Positions 16,333 to 24,889 of a stretch of 64,000 nucleotides of DNA are shown here, piece after piece. The stretch lies in assembly GCF_047238265.1 (NCBI RefSeq), contig NZ_JBDFMM010000003.1, forward strand, positions 1 through 64,000. The letters are read 5' to 3'. A program made the position numbers and the translations under genes. Source of the DNA: Paenibacillus_F sp047238265. Its GTDB lineage: Bacteria; Bacillota; Bacilli; Paenibacillales; NBRC-103111. The notes below the pieces were generated by a model. The model saw nothing but the letters and a program-made list of their open reading frames with translations, made no database searches and was not told the origin of the DNA. Position 1 is the first letter of the stretch. Each line of letters opens with the position of its first letter.

Positions 16333-16598
16333 AGCTAGAAAAGTGGAATGCCATCATGCTTCGAAATTTAAGGAATAACAGAACTGACATGATCGAGATT
16401 CTGCTTAAAGAGATCGAATTACTAAAAGCATTAGACCAGCAAGCGCGCCAGAAAGATGGTGAAGTAATTACCTCCGAAATTTTAAATCTTCATCAGGAAC
16501 TGCAACTCGTTCAGGAAGGCCATCGTTGTTACTGGGGCAATTACTTAAAGAAACAGGAGAAGAGAAAAACAGGTGAATCGAAGATTGAAATACAGTAA
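16329..16598 (+). CDS. Hypothetical helical protein
   Basis: An 89-residue protein starting at GTG 16329 in an overlap with the HTH gene stop. Mostly charged helix, probable coiled coil. Likely co-translated with the HTH protein; function unknown. Confidence 0.6.
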   Translation: MKLEKWNAIMLRNLRNNRTDMIEILLKEIELLKALDQQARQKDGEVITSEILNLHQELQLVQEGHRCYWGNYLKKQEKRKTGESKIEIQ

Positions 16599-16681
16599 AT
16601 TTCTTGCCGGCATGGGATAGAAGAGTTATACGCAATGAAAGACAAACTATTATTCAGATGAAGACATACGGAGGAAAATGT

Positions 16682-16945
16682 ATGAACTGCCCAAAATGTA
16701 GTACAGGCATCTTAGAATGCGTGGGATATTTTGAACTTAAAGAAGGGCCTATGCATTTTCACTTTTCACGATTACTTCCAGAACACACACCTGCTATCGG
16801 GATCAACATCTGCAGTAAAGATCGTTGTGGTCATGTTGGATTTGAGGCAGCCCCGGAATCCCTATCCTTGGCCAAAAGAACTTACAGGAACATGGAGTAC
16901 GGACACTATATTAATATCAGAAAAATAGCGCCGTATCGCCCGTAA
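16682..16945 (+). CDS. Small zinc-ribbon protein
   Basis: ATG 16682 lies behind ACGGAGGA, giving 87 residues. CPKC at residues 3-6 and a second Cys pair (about 43 and 48) in a CSKDRCGHVG segment form a zinc ribbon, with a beta-rich middle (MHFHFSRL). No family assigned. Confidence 0.6.
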   Translation: MNCPKCSTGILECVGYFELKEGPMHFHFSRLLPEHTPAIGINICSKDRCGHVGFEAAPESLSLAKRTYRNMEYGHYINIRKIAPYRP

Positions 16946-16964
16946 TAGGGCTATTCTTTTTTTT
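16924..16964 (+). terminator. Rho-independent terminator
   Basis: GCCC-gtaata-GGGC inside an ATAG/CTAT outer pairing is followed by T8. It overlaps the end of the zinc-ribbon gene. Confidence 0.6.
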
Positions 16965-17040
16965 CGGGTATTTAGCATTATTCTTTCGAGAAGGATCATC
17001 AGTGTTTCAAAATCAAAGCTAGTAGAGGATTGATGAAATT

Positions 17041-17847
17041 ATGGGAAAAAGGAAATATAGAAAACCTCATGGAAACAAAATGATTCTACTGTTTTTTGGT
17101 CTTTTTATTTTTAGTTCGGTCTTTATTAACTTGGTGAAACCCAAAATGGGTCCTCAAAAGGAGGAGCTTCTTCCTCTTTTGCATAATTTGAAGGTGTATA
17201 TGTTTTTAGTTCCACTGGTTTTACTTCTATTTATTTTTTTCTGGCAACCGGTTCTTAAAAAAATCAGAAAAACTCGTCGTAAAAAGGAACTGCGTATTTC
17301 TGGGATTTATAAAATAGATAGGATGAGTGGTACAGAATTTGAAGCTTATCTTACAGTCTTTTTTCAAGATTTGAACTACAAGGTAGAAGATACTGGTGGG
17401 AAAGGGGATAGGGGAGCTGATAAAATTCTTATCGATCCTTCATCTGGTACACGTATTTGCGTCCAGGCGAAATGCTGGAGCAAGAATGTGACCTTTGATG
17501 CGGTACAGCAAATTTTTACAGCAAAAACTTTGTGGAATTGTGACAAGGCATGGATTATTACAAACCGCGGATTTACAAAACAAGTAAAAGAAACTGCAGA
17601 GCAATTGGGGATTGAACTATGGGATCGCGAGAAATTAATCGATAACATGTATCTCTATAACAGAAATAAAGATTCTATTAGGGGAGGAGAGAGTGGTATT
17701 TTCTATTCAAGTGAAGGATCTCTTGTATTTCATGACTTGAGCTGTGAACATGGCCGGAAGATAGCATCCAAAGCAGGGGCCATCAGGTTTGATGGATACA
17801 AGGCAGCTGCCGCGAACGGCAGACGTAAATGCAATTGCTACAAATAA
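17041..17847 (+). CDS. Membrane-anchored Mrr-like restriction endonuclease
   Basis: A 268-residue protein. Two hydrophobic helices (about 14-32 and 54-74) precede an Mrr-type PD-(D/E)xK domain (about 95-205): GTEFEAYLTVFF, GADK with the metal Asp, and the QAKC motif as (Q/E)xK. The last 50 residues hold C...CNC, resembling a small Ada-type metal-binding tail. Mrr enzymes cut modified or foreign DNA; membrane-anchored versions are common in Firmicutes. Here it may act against competing DNA. A GGDEF gene follows after 23 bp. Confidence 0.8.
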   Translation: MGKRKYRKPHGNKMILLFFGLFIFSSVFINLVKPKMGPQKEELLPLLHNLKVYMFLVPLVLLLFIFFWQPVLKKIRKTRRKKELRISGIYKIDRMSGTEFEAYLTVFFQDLNYKVEDTGGKGDRGADKILIDPSSGTRICVQAKCWSKNVTFDAVQQIFTAKTLWNCDKAWIITNRGFTKQVKETAEQLGIELWDREKLIDNMYLYNRNKDSIRGGESGIFYSSEGSLVFHDLSCEHGRKIASKAGAIRFDGYKAAAANGRRKCNCYK

Positions 17848-17870
17848 ATTTTGATTCAGGGTGGTAAGAA

Positions 17871-19439
17871 ATGAACATGACTGTGATTCCAGGTTTAATA
17901 AGCAGTACCATATTGGCAATGATGAGCTTGGTCGGATTTCTTTTATTTCGTCGGTGGAGGAGTAGATCGTATTTCGCTTTGCTTATTTCTATGGTCACAG
18001 GAACCATTATTCAACTGATTCAGTTTCTAGACCTCTCAATGATTACCAGTGGATTTGATGCGTTCTCAATGACAAATTTATTTTCTTTTATCGCGCTTCA
18101 AATAGGGATTATTCATTTATTTAATCCAAAGGATACTAAAAAGGGAAAAGCATTATTGTACATCGGAATGGGCTCTGTTGTTATCGGAATGGGCACACTA
18201 CTAACAAATATCGTTATCTCCTCGCTTGTAGCACTCATTATGAGCATATGTTTCTGTGCGTATATGTTTCTCTTGATTTTACCCCGGCTGCAAAAAAAAA
18301 GCATGCAGATGGCTGTTTGGGGGCTCCACATTATATCTTCTCTTAGTGCTTTTCTTTCCATGGCATTGGATATCCACTTCCTCGTGTATTTTGCGCTCAT
18401 TATAGCTGCTTTAACTTATGCAGTTATGTTCACATTGTTTTTTGAGCGCATACTTGATCTCATGCAAGCTGTCTCTTACTCATCAACAACCGATGGATTT
18501 ACCGGTCTTATAAACAAGCAATATTTCCTCAAAAAAGTAAATGCCGCCATAAAAGAGGCCGAACCTTGCGCGATTATCTTTAGCGATATCGACAATTTTA
18601 AGCGATTAAATGATACGGAGGGACATCAAACCGGAGATATTATGCTTAAATTTGCAGCTAAAACTTTGAAGGAAGTTTGCGAAGGGGTCGGGGTATGCGG
18701 TCGCTATGGCGGGGAAGAAATGGTGGCTCTTATTACAGACGTTAACAGCGACCCTGCCGTAATCGCAGAAAATTACCGTGCTGCAATTGAAGTGCGATCG
18801 AAAGAAGACGGATTGGTTCCGATGACTGTAAGTGTGGGTTACAGCCGTTTAAAATCCGGTGTTACCGATGCAGAAGAGTTTATCAAACAAGCGGACAGTG
18901 CTATGTATCGGTCAAAGAGCCAGGGTAAAAACCAGGTAACCGAATATGGTCTGGATACTTACAATACTATTCCTGACAATGTGAAAATCTATGAAAAGGA
19001 AATTGAGCAACCGATCGTGTTTTCTCAAGTAGAAGAGCAAACTGATGATAAGAATGTTTTTCAATTATTGTTGCCAGAAGAAACAATTAACCCAGATACA
19101 TCTTCATTAACAAATCCCAATAACGAATTGGAAGTAGATGATGATAAAACTACTGTAACTCAAGAAACTATCGTTATTGAGTATGATCCTTCGCAGCATG
19201 AAGAACCAATAAGTGAAAACGAAACAAAGGCAGATGCAGATGCAGATGTTCAAAATGAAAAGACATTGGCCCCCAAAAAGAGCCGAATAGACCAAATACT
19301 AAGTGCCAACTTAGAACCGGAAGAAGGGTCGGAAAAGCAAAAAACAAAACCAATGGAGTACCGCACGCGAACTCCTAGACAAGCAAATGAAACTCCGGGG
19401 AAAAAGCCGGTTATTCGTAAAAATCCATTTAGCAGGTAA
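17871..19439 (+). CDS. Membrane GGDEF-domain protein (diguanylate cyclase-like)
   Basis: A 522-residue protein. Six or so hydrophobic helices fill residues 5-205. A GGDEF domain follows (about 210-365) with FSDIDNFKRLND (metal Asp) and RYGGEEM in place of RYGGEEF; the GGEE core is kept. No RxxD inhibitory site is visible upstream of the signature. The C-terminal 160 residues are acidic and low-complexity, ending in a basic tail. The likely reaction is 2 GTP to cyclic di-GMP, but activity with GGEEM is uncertain. ATG 17871 behind GGGTGG. Confidence 0.8.
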   Translation: MNMTVIPGLISSTILAMMSLVGFLLFRRWRSRSYFALLISMVTGTIIQLIQFLDLSMITSGFDAFSMTNLFSFIALQIGIIHLFNPKDTKKGKALLYIGMGSVVIGMGTLLTNIVISSLVALIMSICFCAYMFLLILPRLQKKSMQMAVWGLHIISSLSAFLSMALDIHFLVYFALIIAALTYAVMFTLFFERILDLMQAVSYSSTTDGFTGLINKQYFLKKVNAAIKEAEPCAIIFSDIDNFKRLNDTEGHQTGDIMLKFAAKTLKEVCEGVGVCGRYGGEEMVALITDVNSDPAVIAENYRAAIEVRSKEDGLVPMTVSVGYSRLKSGVTDAEEFIKQADSAMYRSKSQGKNQVTEYGLDTYNTIPDNVKIYEKEIEQPIVFSQVEEQTDDKNVFQLLLPEETINPDTSSLTNPNNELEVDDDKTTVTQETIVIEYDPSQHEEPISENETKADADADVQNEKTLAPKKSRIDQILSANLEPEEGSEKQKTKPMEYRTRTPRQANETPGKKPVIRKNPFSR

Positions 19440-19951
19440 TGCATATGAATCAAATTCGAAAAAAACCAAGAGACCTCATTCGCTTTGTTCAGGATAACTA
19501 TGAGAAATTTAATACATTTTTAAAAAAATACAAAGTGCGTTCAATCTGGCTCACAGTATTGATAGCAGTGTTGTGTACTATGATGTTTCTAGGTTGGTGC
19601 TGGTATGGGCATGAAATGATTTTATTCTTTCAAACAGAAATGGAACCCTTAGAAATCATTCTTAATGCCTCTTGGATCATGGCCTTCTTTTTTATATGTA
19701 TGCTTTTCTTGATGGCATACATAAATCAGAAGCCACCAAGTAAAAAGCAGTATATTGTAGCCCTATTTGCTTCGCTTATTCAAACGACCTTTCTACCATT
19801 GGCAGTGCTGGCTAATTTTCTTGTTATATTACCTTTTGACACTTTTGCAAGATGGGTCCTGTTTTTTATAACTCTTAGTATGTTGCCCGATCCAGTCATG
19901 CGAAAGATAGGTAAAATTCTTCTAAAAATTATTAATGAGAGAAAAGACTGA
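19439..19951 (+). CDS. Integral membrane protein
   Basis: A 170-residue protein overlapping the GGDEF gene by TAATG. Three to four hydrophobic helices (about 38-60, 78-98, 108-130 and 132-150) with basic ends. Probably co-translated with the GGDEF protein. No family recognised. Confidence 0.65.
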   Translation: MHMNQIRKKPRDLIRFVQDNYEKFNTFLKKYKVRSIWLTVLIAVLCTMMFLGWCWYGHEMILFFQTEMEPLEIILNASWIMAFFFICMLFLMAYINQKPPSKKQYIVALFASLIQTTFLPLAVLANFLVILPFDTFARWVLFFITLSMLPDPVMRKIGKILLKIINERKD

Positions 19952-19975
19952 GTTTGCCTACTTGGAGGGAAATAC

Positions 19976-22732
19976 ATGTACAACAGAGTCATTCTAACCG
20001 AAAAACCGGACATGGGCTTGAATATAGCTCAGGCTCTCGGGCTAAAAAGTAAAGGCCGGCACTATCATGTTTTACATAATGGCGATGTAGTTACATGGGC
20101 AATTGGTCATGTAATTCAACTTAAAGAACCCAAAACCTATCCACAGTACGCGGAATGGACGCTTGAAAGCCTTCCCTTTGTTCCTGACCCAGTACTTACT
20201 GAGGTAGATCCAGCAAAAAAGGATCAAATGAAGGCAATTCGTGAGCTTGTAAATAAAGCAAAATGCGTCGTGATCGCAACAGATGCAGGGAGGGAAGGGG
20301 AACATATTGCCCGTCTCGTGCTCCAGGAGTGCGGGTATCCAGTAACTGAAACGGGCCGGGCTCTAAGACTCTGGGTTGCGGACCTTACTCCGGATACCAT
20401 TCAGAAAGCTTATGCCAATATGAAGCCTGCCAGTTTTTACGATAACCTGGCAGCTGCTGCACAAGTAAGATCCACAGCAGATTATTGGATGGGTATAACG
20501 GCAACACGTTTTTTCACATTAAAGGTTCAAGCCATCACGAAAGAAAGAACCATCTTGTCCGCCGGCCGCGTGCAGACACCGACCTTGAGAATTGTTTATG
20601 ACCGTGAAATGGCCATCCAAAACTTTAAACCGCAGCCTTTTTACTACCTTATCAGCGAGTTTCAAACCTCTTCGGGAAAGTATACTGGGCAGTGGTTCCG
20701 TGTAGATGAGGAAGGCAATCCAATTTATCGGTTTGACACGCAAGAAAAAGCCGATGGGATTCGAAGAAAGGTTCAAGGCAATACGGGCTCTGTTATCCGG
20801 TATGTTGAGAAGGAAGTAAAACGACAAGCGCCTCAACTATTAAGTGAGGGGGCGTTGAAGGCCGAGGCGCGTAAACAGCTTGGATTCAGTCTTAAAAAGA
20901 CGACTAAGGTGTTACAAGCGGTATATGATAAACACTTTTGCTCCTATCCACGCACAAGCAGTCGACATATGAGCGAAAACGCTGCAGATCAATTAGTTGA
21001 ATGGTTGAACAAACTGAAAGCGACAAGTAAATATCAGCACTATTTTCCGCGATCTATCGAATCGATCAAAGGAAAAAAACGCTTTGTAGACAATTCAAAG
21101 GTAATGGAACACCATGCTATTGTTCCCACCGATCAAGATCCGGATCACTTTAAGGATCATGAAATGTACAAACTTACCTCAGACGAAGAGAAACTGTATG
21201 AGCTCATTCTGAGGCATACTTTGGCTGCCTTTCATCCCGAAGGAATTGATAAAGAAACCGAAGTCGTAACATCCGTGGTAGATGAAAATTTTTACTCCAA
21301 GTCTGTTGCAGTCCTTGTCCCTGGATGGCGCAAAATCATGAAGGTCGAACAGGAAGCAGACAATCAAAAAGACGATCTCGAAGAAAACCAGCAAGCTATT
21401 CTCCAAAAGATACCTCAGCTCCAGGAAGGGCAATCTGCATCAGTAAACAAAATAGAAGCTCTTTCCGGCAAAACCAGTAAACCGAAGCGTTTTTATGATT
21501 CCGATCTTCAAAGAGCTATGGAGTTTGCTGGCCGTCTCGTTGACGAAGAGGCTGCAGGTGAGGAAATCATGGAATATCTAAAAGCTGGTATTGGTACGCC
21601 TGCAACTCGAACAGAAACCATCAATACTTTAGCACACCAAAAGTATATTGAAATCGATTCAAAAAACCTTGTCTACCTCACAGATAAAGGAAAACATTTT
21701 ATGGAGCTTATTTATGAACATCCACTAGCTTCCATCGAATTAACCGGTGAGTTCGAAAGGAAACTCAATGATATCGCGGATGGGGTTCGATCTGCAGAAT
21801 CACTTCTTGAGGAATTCAAAGCATTTGCAAACCAGATTCTTAGCTTGGAAAATATAATGGATCAGCGGATTACAGCCATGATGCAAGGAAACAAAAAGCT
21901 TTCGCTATTCTCCAATATTGAGGAGATAGGGAGTTGTCCATTATGCGGTAAACCTGTTATTGAGGGGTCCAAAGGATACGGGTGCAGTGGCTACAAAGAC
22001 GGGTGTAAATTTACGATTTGGAAAGAATTTCGGAATGTTAAACTGCGGGAAAAGCAGGTTAGGGATCTCCTCCAAGGAAAAGAGATTCTGCTAAAGGACG
22101 TCCCTCCAAGTGTCGAGGGGAAAAAACCATATGATCTTGTTCTCTTTTTAGTAGAAGGCAACTTACAAAATCGGTTTCCTTCCCTGGAGGACAATTCTGT
22201 AGGGGATTGTCCTTCCTGTGGTAAGCCCGTAACGGAAAAAGATAAAAGCTACAGCTGCAGCGGTTACAGAGAGGGGTGCAAGTTTTCTATCTGGAAGCAG
22301 TATAGAAATATTGATTTGCCCAAAAAAGCAATAAAAACACTTCTCGTCGGAAAAGAAGTACTATTACAGAACATACCTCCTACTGATCCAAGTAAGAAAA
22401 ATTATGACCTGGTCGTTTTTCTTAAAAATGGTCAGATTCAAAGTAGATTCCCTTCTGCGGCAGATAACACCGTAGGTGCTTGTCCACTTTGTAAGAATCC
22501 TGTGGTGGAAACAGCAACGAATTACAGCTGCAGCACATGGAAAACTACAGGTTGTAAATTTCGTCTGGGAAAAGAATTTTTAGGCGTTAAAATAACTTCT
22601 TCGCAAATGAAGAAAATCTTAAAGAACGGAAAATCGGATAAACTTGAAGGTTTCAAAGGAGGAAAAACCGGGAGTTTTGACACAGCTCTTGGGTATGACC
22701 CAGCGCAGAATCGATATTCTTTCGTGAGATAA
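19976..22732 (+). CDS. topB: DNA topoisomerase III with three C-terminal zinc ribbons
   Basis: A 918-residue type IA topoisomerase. TOPRIM residues are in ILTEKPDMG (Glu 9) and ATDAGREGEH (102-110). The active-site Tyr 324 lies in CSYPRTSS. The gate domain is complete. Residues 650-880 carry three repeats of a CPxC...CSxx...GCKF ribbon, each followed by a KxLL-type segment; plasmid enzymes of Gram-positive bacteria often have such tails. The enzyme cuts and rejoins single-stranded DNA and decatenates plasmids during replication or transfer. ATG 19976 is behind GGAGGG. Plasmid-borne topB is a good sign of a conjugative element. Confidence 0.93.
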   Translation: MYNRVILTEKPDMGLNIAQALGLKSKGRHYHVLHNGDVVTWAIGHVIQLKEPKTYPQYAEWTLESLPFVPDPVLTEVDPAKKDQMKAIRELVNKAKCVVIATDAGREGEHIARLVLQECGYPVTETGRALRLWVADLTPDTIQKAYANMKPASFYDNLAAAAQVRSTADYWMGITATRFFTLKVQAITKERTILSAGRVQTPTLRIVYDREMAIQNFKPQPFYYLISEFQTSSGKYTGQWFRVDEEGNPIYRFDTQEKADGIRRKVQGNTGSVIRYVEKEVKRQAPQLLSEGALKAEARKQLGFSLKKTTKVLQAVYDKHFCSYPRTSSRHMSENAADQLVEWLNKLKATSKYQHYFPRSIESIKGKKRFVDNSKVMEHHAIVPTDQDPDHFKDHEMYKLTSDEEKLYELILRHTLAAFHPEGIDKETEVVTSVVDENFYSKSVAVLVPGWRKIMKVEQEADNQKDDLEENQQAILQKIPQLQEGQSASVNKIEALSGKTSKPKRFYDSDLQRAMEFAGRLVDEEAAGEEIMEYLKAGIGTPATRTETINTLAHQKYIEIDSKNLVYLTDKGKHFMELIYEHPLASIELTGEFERKLNDIADGVRSAESLLEEFKAFANQILSLENIMDQRITAMMQGNKKLSLFSNIEEIGSCPLCGKPVIEGSKGYGCSGYKDGCKFTIWKEFRNVKLREKQVRDLLQGKEILLKDVPPSVEGKKPYDLVLFLVEGNLQNRFPSLEDNSVGDCPSCGKPVTEKDKSYSCSGYREGCKFSIWKQYRNIDLPKKAIKTLLVGKEVLLQNIPPTDPSKKNYDLVVFLKNGQIQSRFPSAADNTVGACPLCKNPVVETATNYSCSTWKTTGCKFRLGKEFLGVKITSSQMKKILKNGKSDKLEGFKGGKTGSFDTALGYDPAQNRYSFVR

Positions 22733-22785
22733 CTTATTTGGAAAGGACGAAGCGCTGCAATTATTTGAAAATAGGAGTGAGAGAC

Positions 22786-22983
22786 TTGCAGGAATTTGAA
22801 ACTGATGATCGCGTTGAATTGTTGTCCGATAGTTTTGTGGACGGAGGTCACAATCCGGGAGATATCGGCACAGTAATCGACACTAAAATATGTGACATAA
22901 CTGGAGAGCAAGATATCCGCGTTCAGTTTGAAAATGGAGCTGAAACAGCTTGGTTTCCGGCAGATGATTTCACGGACTATTGA
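22786..22983 (+). CDS. Small SH3-like protein
   Basis: TTG 22786 behind TAGGAGTG gives 65 residues. The DRVELLSD...PGDIGTVI...VQFENG pattern resembles small KOW/SH3-like beta-barrels. First of a run of very small genes after topB. Function unknown. Confidence 0.55.
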   Translation: MQEFETDDRVELLSDSFVDGGHNPGDIGTVIDTKICDITGEQDIRVQFENGAETAWFPADDFTDY

Positions 22984-23023
22984 CGGTTTTTGATAACACA
23001 GAATACATGAGAGGGAATACACC

Positions 23024-23251
23024 GTGAAAGCTGAAAAGCTACTTGAAAGATTAGAAGCGTATGAGCAGTCTGCGTATGGCGGCGGCTACGGGGCTGATTG
23101 GTTAGCGGAGATCGGTGAAGGTTTTAAGTTTTATGTGCAGGAGTGCATCAACCAAGGGAAAACGGTAACGATGGCAGGCTTTGTAAACCGAATAGATCGC
23201 ATGGCAATCGATAAAGGGCAAGTATCTGGATGTTCCGGGGTGAAGGTATGA
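23024..23251 (+). CDS. Small hypothetical protein
   Basis: A 75-residue protein starting at GTG 23024 after GAGAGGGAATAC, a leader resembling those of the next genes. Gly/Tyr-rich turn (YGGGYGADWL) then helix. Overlaps the next gene by ATGA. Confidence 0.55.
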   Translation: MKAEKLLERLEAYEQSAYGGGYGADWLAEIGEGFKFYVQECINQGKTVTMAGFVNRIDRMAIDKGQVSGCSGVKV

Positions 23252-23430
23252 AGGAGTGCAAAGACTGCGGGTCAATGCTCCAATGCGTTAATGTTTACGG
23301 TGTATGCGCCGAATGTGACTGCAAATTATCAAAATGTAAAACAGCTTGTAAATATCCGTGCAGGACGCCCGAGGAAATGGCTCGCATACATGATCTGATA
23401 GAGAGCCGTCCTAGCGTTGCAACATCATAA
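23248..23430 (+). CDS. Cys-rich small protein
   Basis: ATG 23248 overlaps the previous stop and gives 60 residues with about ten cysteines (CKDC, CAECDC, CKTACKYPC). Probably binds two metal ions. Function unknown. Confidence 0.55.
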   Translation: MKECKDCGSMLQCVNVYGVCAECDCKLSKCKTACKYPCRTPEEMARIHDLIESRPSVATS

Positions 23431-23460
23431 CACTGAAATACATGGGAGAGGTATCTACTC

Positions 23461-23706
23461 ATGAGCAATTGGATATGCGCTCACTGCAAGAAACCAATTC
23501 ACAGAAACCGGAACCATTATAGATCCACTCATGATAGGTATCATATCCGGTGCTGGAACGAGATCGAACGAGAACAACGGAAGGAGATATTAAAAATGGA
23601 TTATCGTGAACTTTTGAAGGGTTTTAATTACCCCGAATCGGTATTGGCAGAAATGACAGACGAAGAATGCGAAGGCGAGTATGAGGTTGTTACTACAACG
23701 AAGTAA
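23461..23706 (+). CDS. Small zinc-finger-like protein
   Basis: An 81-residue protein, ATG 23461 after GGGAGAGG. CAHC (6-9) and a downstream His/Cys group (about 23-35, RYHIRC) look like a LIM-type or CCHC knuckle. Its C-terminal EVVTTTK is repeated at 24519-24540 after another gene. Confidence 0.6.
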   Translation: MSNWICAHCKKPIHRNRNHYRSTHDRYHIRCWNEIEREQRKEILKMDYRELLKGFNYPESVLAEMTDEECEGEYEVVTTTK

Positions 23707-23741
23707 TTCAGTAACACAGAAATACATGGGAGGTATCTACA

Positions 23742-24002
23742 ATGACAAACCCGATTTTGTACGCTTTAGCAGACCAATATAACCAAGAATTTTTTTATAA
23801 TCTTGCGATTGAAGAAGACGATATGAAATTTCCGTCCTTCAACCACTTCCTTCCGACAAGAGAAATTGCGGAGAACTTTATAAAGGACCAGCTTGGCGAG
23901 GATTATGTAGTCGTTGAGGTGGAACTAGTCAGCTATCGAGAAGGCGTAATAAGTGTTCAATATACCGAGCCGGAACGCTGGAACAATGATTGCGATGAAT
24001 AA
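23742..24002 (+). CDS. Small hypothetical protein
   Basis: An 86-residue acidic protein, ATG 23742 after GGGAGGTATCTAC. Aromatic-rich (NQEFFYNLAIEEDD). The leader from TAACAC to GGAGGTATC is nearly the same as that before the 23461 gene, so the two genes probably arose by duplication of expression signals. Overlaps the next gene. Confidence 0.55.
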   Translation: MTNPILYALADQYNQEFFYNLAIEEDDMKFPSFNHFLPTREIAENFIKDQLGEDYVVVEVELVSYREGVISVQYTEPERWNNDCDE

Positions 24003-24489
24003 GACAGTCTACGGCATGTCAGAGTCAAAAACAATTGTAGAATTTGGATATGGCCCATTCGCTCCCCCGCTTGAAGAGCAGGCTAATAAACAAGGGCTTA
24101 CGCTAGGTGAAAAGGCAGAATTTCTAGAAAGGTTACGAGAGTCAAAGACAACGCTAATGTTTCATGTGCTGACGGATAGCCAACTTAAAAGCATTACCCA
24201 TAAGATCAATAAGCTAGTCGTCGAAAGTTTGAAGCCGTTGAATGACGAAATAAAGAGCCCTATGAAGAAACAGTACAATACAGGCTCTCTGGGTCACTTA
24301 CTGGAGAATTACCTTGAACCTGCGCAAACGAATATTATCATCTATGAAGAAGCTCAGGAGGAAAACCCACCCAAATTACTATTCGACAAAGACGCACGTG
24401 TTCATGAGTATCTCCGATCACGACGAGTTAAGACGTTATACGACGCAGAAGGTGGCGGAATCGTTATTATTGTTAACAGTGAGTTATAA
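23995..24489 (+). CDS. Hypothetical protein
   Basis: A protein of about 165 residues. ATG 23995 overlaps the previous stop codon, so coupling is likely; ATG 23986 is possible. Mixed alpha/beta with a basic helix (SITHKINKLVVES) and an acidic C-terminus. No family recognised. Confidence 0.55.
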   Translation: MNKTVYGMSESKTIVEFGYGPFAPPLEEQANKQGLTLGEKAEFLERLRESKTTLMFHVLTDSQLKSITHKINKLVVESLKPLNDEIKSPMKKQYNTGSLGHLLENYLEPAQTNIIIYEEAQEENPPKLLFDKDARVHEYLRSRRVKTLYDAEGGGIVIIVNSEL

Positions 24490-24518
24490 TACGCGCTCGA
24501 TAAGCGCGAAGCAAGACC

Positions 24519-24545
24519 GGAAGTTGTTACTACAACGAAGTAATT
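24519..24545 (+). repeat. Relic of a duplicated gene end
   Basis: The bases encoding EVVTTTK and the stop, plus following TAATT, repeat the end of the 23461 gene. A short direct repeat left by duplication or recombination. Confidence 0.6.
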
Positions 24546-24561
24546 AAAATAGGGTGGTTTC

Positions 24562-24783
24562 ATGAGCGATTTAAACAGTAAGCTCCAGTATGTTGACCGC
24601 GTTGGAAATACAACGGAACATTTTCTTAGAAATTCATTGCAAATGAAAGAACTGATGCAATTTGAAGAAATAGGTCTAGGGCACTGGACTATCAGCCAAT
24701 TATTGAATCATCTACAAGACCTGAATACTAACGGGGAAACAGAATTATTTTATGATCTTTCCAATCGGAAGAAGAGGATATAA
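24562..24783 (+). CDS. Small hypothetical protein
   Basis: A 73-residue protein, ATG 24562 behind GGGTGG. Helical, with a LGHWTISQLLNHLQDL segment. Last gene before the GC-rich array; a terminator follows. Confidence 0.55.
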   Translation: MSDLNSKLQYVDRVGNTTEHFLRNSLQMKELMQFEEIGLGHWTISQLLNHLQDLNTNGETELFYDLSNRKKRI

Positions 24784-24824
24784 CGCCTTACATTATGCAA
24801 ATTACAACTGAAAAGTTCGACAAA

Positions 24825-24857
24825 AAAGAGCAGCCTAACAAGCTGTTCCTTTTTTTT
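24825..24857 (+). terminator. Rho-independent terminator
   Basis: AAGAGCAGC-ctaacaa-GCTGTTCCTT with one mismatch, then T7. It isolates the GC-rich array from the genes before it. Confidence 0.7.
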
Positions 24858-24889
24858 AGAAATTTATCACACAAAGCTAATCGGGGAGA

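Noticed and set aside
17871..18400. Minus-strand frames opposite the GGDEF gene
   Set aside because: Mirror frames of a membrane-protein gene; no ribosome sites.
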